Below, in pieces: positions 26,901-34,400 of a DNA stretch of 64,000 nt; positions within the stretch are counted from its first letter, which is position 1; the number at the start of each line of letters is the position of its first letter. The position numbers were made by a program, and so were the translations under genes. The DNA is from CAUPWF01 sp964367685 (GTDB taxonomy: Bacteria; Bacillota; Clostridia; Lachnospirales; Lachnospiraceae). The stretch covers positions 4,139 to 68,138 of the forward strand of contig CAYIYM010000009.1 in assembly GCA_964367685.1 (NCBI GenBank), read 5' to 3'. The notes below the pieces were generated by a model, which saw nothing but the letters and a program-made list of their open reading frames with translations, did not search any database and was not told where the DNA came from.

Positions 26901-27851
26901 ATGGAAATAAAAGGTACGGTATTCGACATTCAAAGATTTACAATTCATGATGGACCAGGACTTCGAACAGAGTTTTTTCTAAATGGGTGTCCCTTGAGGT
27001 GTAAATGGTGTGGTAATCCAGAGAGTTTTACACGGAAACCTAAAAAAGGTGTATATAAAAGTAAATGTATCAGTATGAAAAAATGTGGTGCATGTGTAGA
27101 GGTTTGTCCACAACAGGCATTGCTAGTTTATAGAGGAAAATTGGTTGGTTTTGACTATGAAAAGTGTATCGAATGTCATGCATGTGAAAGAGCATGTCCC
27201 GCAGATGCAATTAAACTTTGGGGAAAAGAAATGACAATAGAAGAGAGTATGGAAGTCATACGAAGAGACTTGGGATATTATGAAAGATCTGGAGGTGGGG
27301 TTACAGTATCTGGAGGAGAAGCACTTCTTCAAGCCGATTTCGTAGTTGAATTATTTAAAGCATGTAAGAACGAAAATATACATACGTGTTTTGAAACGGC
27401 ATGCCAAGGAAGTTGGTCAAAACTAGAGAAGTTAATTCCCTATACGGATTTGTTTATTACAGATATTAAACATATGGATAGCGATGTACATGAAGAAAAT
27501 ACAGGAGTTAAAAATGACTTGATTCTTGATAATATTAAAAAGCTAGCTAGTAATGATGTTGAATTAATTCTACGAATTCCTGTCATTCCAAATGTAAATA
27601 ATAGTATGGAAAATATGGAGGCAACAGCAGATTTTATTATAAACGAATTAAATGGCAAGGTGCGAACGCTGCAATTATTGAGTTTTATGAGATTGGGAGA
27701 AGAAAAGTATCAGGCCATAGGGTTACCGTACCAAATGGCCGCAACCAAATTTAATAGAAAAAAATTTACGAAAACAATGGAAGCATATAAAGAATATTTT
27801 AATAGTAGGGGAATTCATTGCTTGGTTGGAACAAAAGAGAAGAGTAGTTAA
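26901..27851 (+). CDS. Glycyl radical enzyme activating enzyme (radical SAM) 1
   Basis: A 316-aa radical SAM activase. Cys30, Cys34 and Cys37 in 'GCPLRCKWCGNPES' bind the SAM-cleaving [4Fe-4S] cluster. An inserted ferredoxin domain ('CISMKKCGACVEVCPQ' and 'CIECHACERACPADAI') carries two extra clusters, as in activases of the non-PFL glycyl radical enzymes. 'YERSGGGVTVSGGE' is the SAM-binding GGE region. It installs the glycyl radical on the next gene's product, which starts 32 bases downstream. Strictly anaerobic role. Close paralogue at 49649. Confidence 0.93.
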   Translation: MEIKGTVFDIQRFTIHDGPGLRTEFFLNGCPLRCKWCGNPESFTRKPKKGVYKSKCISMKKCGACVEVCPQQALLVYRGKLVGFDYEKCIECHACERACPADAIKLWGKEMTIEESMEVIRRDLGYYERSGGGVTVSGGEALLQADFVVELFKACKNENIHTCFETACQGSWSKLEKLIPYTDLFITDIKHMDSDVHEENTGVKNDLILDNIKKLASNDVELILRIPVIPNVNNSMENMEATADFIINELNGKVRTLQLLSFMRLGEEKYQAIGLPYQMAATKFNRKKFTKTMEAYKEYFNSRGIHCLVGTKEKSS

Positions 27852-27883
27852 TAATTAAATTTTAAATATAAAGGAGAACTAAA

Positions 27884-30379
27884 ATGAACACAAAAAGAAC
27901 TTCAACAACAGCGATAGGATGCGAAAGTTATGATCACGTTTATGGTCTAGGTTATGAAGTGAATCACGAAGATTGGTCACCGTATCCAAGAGTAAACAGC
28001 CTGAGACAAACATTCTTGGATCGACCATATGAAATTGATGTGCAAAGATTAAGGTTAGTAACAGAGGCTTACAGAAAACATGAAAATGCACCACGTAAGC
28101 TACAATGTGCATATGCCTTTGAAAATGTACTTGCGCATTGTGATTTAAATGTATATGACGAGGAACTTATTCTTGGAGAATTATGTGCACCGGGAAAAGC
28201 CACACCAATCTTTCCTGAATTTTCAGTAGAGTGGATTATTGATGAAATTAACAATTTTCCATTTGAAGAAAGAGAATTTGATCAATTTTATTTTAGATCA
28301 CCTGAAGATCGCGCTGAGGTACTTGAACTATTGGAGTATTGGAGAGGGAAATCTATTGATGATTTAGTAAATACTAGGTTGGATGAAGATCAGTTAAAAG
28401 GAGCTCAAAAAGGTGAAAAAATCTTCCAAACAAATTATTATCATTATGCTGGAGCTGGTCATTTATCAATTGATTATGCAAAATTAATGAAATTAGGATT
28501 AGATGGAATTATTGCTGAAATTGAAGAAGCGTATTCTAAATTAAGCAAGAAAGATCTTAATCATGCAAGTAAGAAAGAAGAATTCCAAGCAATGTTAATT
28601 ATGCAAAAAGCAGCCAAAGCTCATATTGCGCGTTATATTCCTGAAATTGAAGGAAAGATTGCAGTAGAAACAGATGCAACTAGAAAAGCTGAATTAGAAG
28701 CTATGGCTGAGAACTTTAAACAAATTGCTGGCGGTCCAGCGAAAACATTCTGGCAAGCCTTGCAATTATTCAACTTGATTACACATTTGATTCAAGTTGA
28801 AAGTAATGGACACTCAATTTCTTACGGGCGTATGGATCAATGGTTATTCCCATACTATGAGGCTGGAATTGCAGATGGAACACTTACAAAAGAATTTGCA
28901 TTAGAGTTAATTGAAGTTGTTTATGTGAAATTAAATAACCCTGTAAAATTAAAAGATAAAAGCACAGTTATTGTACGAAATGGACGTTGTGCTGGAGGTG
29001 AAAGTCTAACAATTGGTGGTGTTGATATCGATGGAAAGGATGCTACAAATGACTTGACAATGATGTTCCTTGAAGCGTCAGTTCACACACGCATGATGAA
29101 CCCATGGTTATGTGTTCGTATGCATGAAAATACACCTTACGAGTTGAAAGTAAAAACTGTAGAATGTATTCGTGCAGGATATGGGCATCCAAAAATCTTC
29201 AACGATGAGCCAGCAATTCGCGCATTATTAAGAAAAGGCGTTGAGTTAGAAGAAGCTAGAGTTTATGCAGTAGTAGGTTGTGTAGAGCCAAGTATTCCAG
29301 GCAAAGAGTATGGCTGGCATGATGCAGCATATGTAAACACACCAAAAATGATGGAAATGGTTGTAAATGGTGGGAGAATTCTAGATGGTGTTGATGCAGG
29401 CAAGCAAATTGGACCAGACACAGGAAGTTTGGAAACATATCAGAATTTTGATGAGGTATTAGCTTCTGTAGATGCTCAATTTGATTATTGGCTAGATCAA
29501 ATGTGTACATCACTTCATATCATCGATGAAGCGCATGCACTTCGTAAACCTGTACCGTTTGTATCTTCATTCTATGATGATTGCTTAGAATCAGGTAAAG
29601 ACTTAGCAGAAGGTGGAGCAAAATACAATGGTATTGGACCACAAGCTGCAGGAATTGCTACATGTGGAGATTCATTAACAACAATTAAACAATTAGTATT
29701 TGATGAAAAAATCTGTACAGGAGCAGAATTACTGGATGCGGTTAAGAAGAATTGGGAAGGATACGACCGTCTTTATGCACTTGTTAATAGCACAAAAGTT
29801 CACCATTATGGAAATGATGATGACTATGCTGATGAGTTATTTAAATTTATGTTTGAGTGCTACTGTAAGAACTTAAGAGGAAGAAGTATTGCGCGTGGAG
29901 GAAGATTTAATCCGGGGGTATATACTGTAAATGCCAATGTAGGTATGGGGATGAATACAAATGCTTCTGTGGATGGACGTAAGAAAGGGGAACCTATTTC
30001 AGATAATATGGGACCTGTTCATACAGAACGTGGAGCGCATGATTATTGCGGCCCAACGGCTATCGCTAATTCTATTGGCAAAGTCGATCACTCACTTGCT
30101 ACAAATGGTACTTTGTTAAATCTGAAATTCCCTCAAGAAGCAGTGGCTGGAGTAGAAGGAAGAGATAATTTGGTGAGTTTTATCGAGGAATATTTAGCTA
30201 AGCAAGCAATGCATGTACAATTTAATGTTATGAGCTCTAAGACTCTCCGTGCAGCACAGAAGAATCCAGAAAATTATAAAGATATGTTGGTGCGTGTTGC
30301 AGGTTATAGTGCATATTTTGTGGAATTAGGGAAACCATTACAAAAAGATTTAATACAAAGAACAGAGTTACATTTCTAA
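27884..30379 (+). CDS. Glycyl radical enzyme 1 (dehydratase / C-S lyase class, substrate unknown)
   Basis: An 831-aa glycyl radical enzyme. The radical Gly is residue 807 in 'VRVAGYSAYF'; the thiyl Cys466 and base Glu468 are in 'GCVEPSIPGKEYGWHDAA'. The lone Cys followed by VEP excludes pyruvate formate-lyase, which has adjacent cysteines. 'GHSISYGRMDQWL' and Asp480 in 'GWHDAA' resemble propanediol/glycerol dehydratases, while overall length and Cys position are close to choline and isethionate lyases as I remember them. Tauride-type exporter downstream hints at a sulfonate substrate releasing sulfite, but this is inference. No microcompartment shell genes are present. AAAGGAG precedes the ATG. 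Confidence 0.9.
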   Translation: MNTKRTSTTAIGCESYDHVYGLGYEVNHEDWSPYPRVNSLRQTFLDRPYEIDVQRLRLVTEAYRKHENAPRKLQCAYAFENVLAHCDLNVYDEELILGELCAPGKATPIFPEFSVEWIIDEINNFPFEEREFDQFYFRSPEDRAEVLELLEYWRGKSIDDLVNTRLDEDQLKGAQKGEKIFQTNYYHYAGAGHLSIDYAKLMKLGLDGIIAEIEEAYSKLSKKDLNHASKKEEFQAMLIMQKAAKAHIARYIPEIEGKIAVETDATRKAELEAMAENFKQIAGGPAKTFWQALQLFNLITHLIQVESNGHSISYGRMDQWLFPYYEAGIADGTLTKEFALELIEVVYVKLNNPVKLKDKSTVIVRNGRCAGGESLTIGGVDIDGKDATNDLTMMFLEASVHTRMMNPWLCVRMHENTPYELKVKTVECIRAGYGHPKIFNDEPAIRALLRKGVELEEARVYAVVGCVEPSIPGKEYGWHDAAYVNTPKMMEMVVNGGRILDGVDAGKQIGPDTGSLETYQNFDEVLASVDAQFDYWLDQMCTSLHIIDEAHALRKPVPFVSSFYDDCLESGKDLAEGGAKYNGIGPQAAGIATCGDSLTTIKQLVFDEKICTGAELLDAVKKNWEGYDRLYALVNSTKVHHYGNDDDYADELFKFMFECYCKNLRGRSIARGGRFNPGVYTVNANVGMGMNTNASVDGRKKGEPISDNMGPVHTERGAHDYCGPTAIANSIGKVDHSLATNGTLLNLKFPQEAVAGVEGRDNLVSFIEEYLAKQAMHVQFNVMSSKTLRAAQKNPENYKDMLVRVAGYSAYFVELGKPLQKDLIQRTELHF

Positions 30380-30404
30380 GAAGGGATTAAAAACGGGGGA
30401 TATT

Positions 30405-31202
30405 ATGGAATTTATTTTTAGTATGCAAGCTTTATTTTTAGCAATTTATCAATTATTTGCTTTCTTCGTACAAGGGTTAACTGGATTTGGATCTACGGTT
30501 TTAGCGGCACCCTTTCACACTGGAATTTTAGGACCTGCGAGTGGTACCGCGTTTGCGACATTATTATGTGCGCCAACACTGTATTTTTTGGCAATCAAAG
30601 AAATTAAGAATGTTTCATGGAAAGATTTAATTAAAATAGTTCTTGTTTGTACACCAGGTCTATTAGTGGGTCAATGGTTATTGCAAGCAGTTGACCCAGC
30701 AATTGCAAAGTTAGCGATTGGAGTGATTGTAACATTTATTGCATTAATGAATATTTACAAAACAATTATTGCACCATTAGTTCTCAAGAAAGAATACAAT
30801 GAGAATGAACCAGATACATTGAAGAAAAAGATTGTTCGCTACGTTGCATTAGGGGTAGGCGGAATTGTTCACGGTGCATTCACTAGTGGTGGACCATTCA
30901 TAACAATCTACACATTAGAGGCTGTAAAAGATAAGGCGAAGTTTAGAAATACAATGACCTGGGTGTGGGTAGTATTAAATACAATGAATAGTATTAAGCA
31001 TTATAGCGCAGGATATTTTAATGATGAAATGTGGAGTGCTTTGATCATGGCATTACCATTTGCATTTACTGGTATGTTTGTCGGTATGAAAATGCTCGAT
31101 AAAGTAGAGAAGATTACATTTTTGCGTGCAGTATATGTGCTATTATTAATCATTGGACTTTCATCCATTCAATCAAATATTGGGGCGGTAATATCACAAT
31201 AA
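30405..31202 (+). CDS. TauE/SafE family exporter linked to GRE 1
   Basis: A 265-aa membrane protein with about eight helices. The two half repeats start 'FFVQGLTGFGSTVLAAPF' and 'GGIVHGAFTSGGPFITIYTL', as in TauE/SafE proteins. It begins 25 bases after the GRE gene, with GGGGGAT before the ATG, so it belongs to this operon. Family members export sulfite or organic anions; placement after a radical lyase suggests it removes a product such as sulfite. It differs markedly from the exporter at 9930. The paralogous GRE operon at 49649 lacks such a gene. Confidence 0.83.
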   Translation: MEFIFSMQALFLAIYQLFAFFVQGLTGFGSTVLAAPFHTGILGPASGTAFATLLCAPTLYFLAIKEIKNVSWKDLIKIVLVCTPGLLVGQWLLQAVDPAIAKLAIGVIVTFIALMNIYKTIIAPLVLKKEYNENEPDTLKKKIVRYVALGVGGIVHGAFTSGGPFITIYTLEAVKDKAKFRNTMTWVWVVLNTMNSIKHYSAGYFNDEMWSALIMALPFAFTGMFVGMKMLDKVEKITFLRAVYVLLLIIGLSSIQSNIGAVISQ

Positions 31203-31207
31203 AAAAG

Positions 31208-31250
31208 GCACATTATACTAAGATATAATTAGTATAATGTGCTTATATTA
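31208..31250 (+). terminator. Terminator-like hairpin after GRE operon 1
   Basis: GCACATTATACTA (31208-31220) pairs perfectly with TAGTATAATGTGC (31230-31242). The T-run is short (TTATATTA), so efficiency is uncertain. Confidence 0.65.
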
Positions 31251-31271
31251 CGTTAGAAAAGAACCTGAAAA

Positions 31272-32525
31272 TTAGCCCAAAATTAATTCGTGGAATGATT
31301 TAGGTTTTGCAAAATAATATCCTTGAGAGAATTCAATTCCTCTCTCGGCAATAATAGCTTGTATTTGTTCGTTCTCCACGAATTCAGCAACAAGTTTTGC
31401 ATTAATTAATTTGGCCATATAGCAAATAGAGTCCAAAATAATCATGTTTTCTTCGTTGTTAATGACGTTCTTAACGATATCACCATCTATTTTGATAATG
31501 TCTGGCTTTACGGATATGATAGAACTATAAGTTGCAAAACCAACTCCGAAATCATCTATTGCTATTCTACATCCTAGTTCACGAATTGATATAACAAAAT
31601 CCATTAAAAATTTGTTGGTGTTATAATTCTCAGTTTCTACAAATTCGACAACAATTTTCGTAGGATCAGGATGTCTTTTGAGTCTTTCGATAAACCATTG
31701 GCGAAACTCATCAGATTTGATATCGTACATAGAAATATTGATTCCCAAATTATATATGGAATCTTTGAAATCAGTTAAGGCTTTATCAATAAGCATTCTA
31801 CTAATTGTACCATACAATTTAAATGTTTTTGCTACTTTCAAAAACATACCAGGTGAGTGTATATTGCCATCCTTGTCAAAGATTCTCATAAGCGCTTCGT
31901 ATTTATCGATTTTTCCTGTCTCATTATTATAAATTCCTTGATAGAAAGGAAGAACTGTGTTTTGTGCTATAGAATAAGAAACTAATTCGAACATTTCTAC
32001 ATTTTTATGCATTTCGTCTTGCATTAATTCGCGTTCGTTAGATACAAGAATGAAGTTATGTTGTTCGTTACGGTGTACATATAGTGCGCTTTTTGCTCGA
32101 TCCACCATATGTTTTGCACCTAAAACCACTACGAAACGAGAAATTCCAGAAACATCAACAACATCGGTTGTTACTAATTCGAATTGATCGTGAAATCCCT
32201 TGATGATAGCAACAAATTGTTCGTCACTAATATCGTCATTGGCTACCATCATAAAGTTCTTATATGTATGTGAGTATATGGAAATTAGTTGATCTAATCC
32301 ATGAGCCTTTAATGCTAAATTCACATCATCAAGAGCCTCTTTTACTCCAAGAATATATCGTTCTTCGCCAAAGGAGGCAATTGAAATATCGGCATTAATA
32401 ATTTCTGTCATGCATAGCTTGGTATAATTCTTATTTTTGTGATCAATTAAAAATTTTTTGTAGCTAGAAACATTAAACCGATAATCGATATTATTATTTT
32501 TTTCAGTTTGTTCAGTCTTGTTCAT
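31272..32525 (-). CDS. EAL-domain c-di-GMP phosphodiesterase
   Basis: A 417-aa soluble protein. The N-terminal ~165 residues look like a degenerate GGDEF-type domain with no GGDEF motif. The EAL domain has E210-A-L-M-R, 'LGINIS', 'VVEFVETENY', the metal-binding 'IDDFGVGFATYSSI', 'IIKIDGD', 'LVAEFVENEQ' and 'SQGYYFAKP', so the catalytic acidic residues, Lys and Gln appear intact. It should hydrolyse c-di-GMP to pGpG. It is divergent from a glycosyltransferase and the Pel-like operon, whose PelD-like receptor reads c-di-GMP, and may lower the signal for that system. Confidence 0.92.
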   Translation of the reverse strand: MNKTEQTEKNNNIDYRFNVSSYKKFLIDHKNKNYTKLCMTEIINADISIASFGEERYILGVKEALDDVNLALKAHGLDQLISIYSHTYKNFMMVANDDISDEQFVAIIKGFHDQFELVTTDVVDVSGISRFVVVLGAKHMVDRAKSALYVHRNEQHNFILVSNERELMQDEMHKNVEMFELVSYSIAQNTVLPFYQGIYNNETGKIDKYEALMRIFDKDGNIHSPGMFLKVAKTFKLYGTISRMLIDKALTDFKDSIYNLGINISMYDIKSDEFRQWFIERLKRHPDPTKIVVEFVETENYNTNKFLMDFVISIRELGCRIAIDDFGVGFATYSSIISVKPDIIKIDGDIVKNVINNEENMIILDSICYMAKLINAKLVAEFVENEQIQAIIAERGIEFSQGYYFAKPKSFHELILG

Positions 32526-32558
32526 GGGGCACTCCTTTGGAAATAGATTAATAACTAT

Positions 32559-32586
32559 AGTATACTCGTTTTTATGATTTTTACAA
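32559..32586 (-). promoter_or_regulatory. Promoter of the EAL gene
   Basis: Minus strand TTGTAA (32586-32581), 16-bp spacer, TATACT (32564-32559), 34 bp before the start. Confidence 0.65.
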
Positions 32587-32689
32587 TAGTAATATGATTG
32601 TATTAAGCACTATCTAATATTATGATAATAAAAAATAATAAAAGCGGATATTTTGTTTCGCAATAAATAGACAGAAAGAGAATTATGCC

Positions 32690-32718
32690 TTAAAATACAA
32701 GTAGAGTAGTAGTATAAT
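32690..32718 (+). promoter_or_regulatory. Candidate promoter of the GT2 gene at 32765
   Basis: TATAAT (32713-32718) with a weak -35 TTAAAA (32690-32695), 17-bp spacer. Confidence 0.5.
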
Positions 32719-32764
32719 TGTGAAAATTAAGAATTTGAAGTAATAGAGCAAAAGGAGATAGAGC

Positions 32765-33757
32765 ATGGATAAAATAAGTGTGATTGTACCAGTGTATCAA
32801 ATGGAAAAATATTTGGACAAATGTATAGCATCTATTTGTAACCAAACTTATGATGATCTGGAGATTCTTCTTGTGAATGATGGGTCTAGAGACGATTCCC
32901 CAGCTATTTGTGAAGCTTGGGCTGGAAAAGATCAGAGGGTTCGTGTGATCCATCAAGAAAACGCAGGACAAAGTGCAGCTAGAAATCATGGATTAAATCT
33001 GTGTACGGGAAATTATGTGACCTTTGTAGATAGTGATGATTATATAGAAGAAACAATGATTGAAAAGTTGTATAAAGACATAAAAGAATTTCAAGTGGAC
33101 ATATCTTGTTGTGACTATAAGGATGTGGATGAAGTAGGGAATGAGGTTATAAGAAATACTGTAAAATATGAAGTGCTTGACAGTGCTCGAATTTATAGCG
33201 GAGATGAATATATTCGATTACTATTGGAGAATAAGCATATTTCAGTCGTATGGGGGAAGTTATATAGTCGCGAATTTATTTGGAATCACAGATTTCGAAT
33301 TGAATACCTATCTGAAGATTTTTGCTTTTTTTGTGATACGATTGAGAAGAAGACAAGAATGAAGTTCTCACATAATAAAGGATACAACTATCTTGTTAGA
33401 GAAGGTAGTGTTACGGTAGGATTCAACGAGAAATTTTCAGTGGATCGGGTGAAGACGATTTTTTGTATAGAGGAAAGATTAAGAAATGAATTCCAAGGAC
33501 TTGATTCATATATAAGTGGGTATCAATTAAGAGCAATTGGTAATTTTCTTGTGCAAATGCCGATTGAGTATATACGAACAAATCAAGAGTCCTACCAATA
33601 TGTTATGGAACGGTTAGAAGAAACAAAAGGAAAACTATGGAACAGTCAATTAGAGAATAGTGTGAAGTATTTTATTTGCATCTTTCTTATTTCAAAAAAA
33701 ACGGCCCTTTTTATCGCAAAAAGATTGTTAAGTGTAATGCAAAATAAAAAAAATTAG
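32765..33757 (+). CDS. GT2 family glycosyltransferase
   Basis: A 330-aa transferase with 'ISVIVPVYQMEKYLDKC', 'VNDGSRDDSP' and the DxD-type 'FVDSDDYIEE'. The C-terminus is hydrophobic ('FICIFLISKKTALFIAKRLL'). It parallels the 4421-5395 protein over its full length, including 'VREGSVTVGFNEK' versus 'MREGSITAGFNKK', so the two are duplicates with perhaps different sugar donors. AAGGAG precedes the ATG. It stands alone between the EAL gene and the Pel-like operon; the 247-bp stretch after it (33758-34004) carries no gene or clear terminator, and holds a TATACT at 33807 as a possible -10 for the operon. Confidence 0.85.
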   Translation: MDKISVIVPVYQMEKYLDKCIASICNQTYDDLEILLVNDGSRDDSPAICEAWAGKDQRVRVIHQENAGQSAARNHGLNLCTGNYVTFVDSDDYIEETMIEKLYKDIKEFQVDISCCDYKDVDEVGNEVIRNTVKYEVLDSARIYSGDEYIRLLLENKHISVVWGKLYSREFIWNHRFRIEYLSEDFCFFCDTIEKKTRMKFSHNKGYNYLVREGSVTVGFNEKFSVDRVKTIFCIEERLRNEFQGLDSYISGYQLRAIGNFLVQMPIEYIRTNQESYQYVMERLEETKGKLWNSQLENSVKYFICIFLISKKTALFIAKRLLSVMQNKKN

Positions 33758-34004
33758 ATAAAAATTAAAAAAAAAGAAATTTTCTTATGCATTGTGTGTT
33801 CTGTGGTATACTTGACTGAAATGGGTTCTCGTGATATTCTGATGTAAAAACATAAATTAGAATTTATTAACTTATTTTAGTTAATTTTAATTTGTTTCAG
33901 AAATAGTGAGAGATTATATGAAGGCTTAAAGCTAGAAGTTTCTTTAGATAATAAATCAAACAATAAAATTGATTTTACGAGAAAGATGGAGAGGAGTGAT
34001 AGAG

Positions 34005-34400
34005 ATGAGTATTATTATTACATTAATAGCAGTTATAGTAGGGGTATTTATGATTATCCAAATTGTAGATGTTGGAAAGAAACGTCAGATGAATGAGGTA
34101 TATGCATTAATGTGGCTACTTGGTGCAGCTGGAATCATTATTCTTGGTATTTTTCCACAGATTTTAATGTGGGTTGCCGATATGTTTGGTATAACTTGGC
34201 CACCAGCGGTACTGGTATTCTTTTTACTTGTGCTAGTATTCTTTTTATTGTTCAGTCATTCAAAGGCGGTATCTATCCTAAATAATCAAGTAACAGAGCT
34301 TACAATGCAAATTACATTGGCAAAGCATGAAAACCAAGAGTTGGAAAAATTAATTCAAAAAATGAGTAAGGATAAAGACGATGAAGGTACTGATATGTAG
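34005..34400 (+). CDS. DUF2304 family membrane protein, first gene of the Pel-like operon
   Basis: A 131-aa protein; ATG 34005 follows GAGAGGAG by 8 bases. Three hydrophobic helices ('IIITLIAVIVGVFMIIQIV', 'YALMWLLGAAGIIILGIFPQILMWVA', 'PPAVLVFFLLVLVFFLLF') then a short coiled coil ('LNNQVTELTMQITLAKHENQELEKLIQKM') give the DUF2304 layout; that family is often found beside polysaccharide glycosyltransferases. Its 3' end overlaps the next gene by 20 bases. Function unknown; a scaffold for the synthase complex is possible. Confidence 0.75.
   Translation: MSIIITLIAVIVGVFMIIQIVDVGKKRQMNEVYALMWLLGAAGIIILGIFPQILMWVADMFGITWPPAVLVFFLLVLVFFLLFSHSKAVSILNNQVTELTMQITLAKHENQELEKLIQKMSKDKDDEGTDM

Noticed and set aside
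27884..30379. Pyruvate formate-lyase for the two GREs
   Set aside because: PFL has two adjacent active-site cysteines; both proteins have the single-Cys 'GCVEP' motif and an activase with a ferredoxin insert, which PFL activase lacks.
33758..34004. c-di-GMP riboswitch in the Pel operon leader
   Set aside because: The leader is A/T-rich and lacks the conserved GEMM-I or GEMM-II core sequences.
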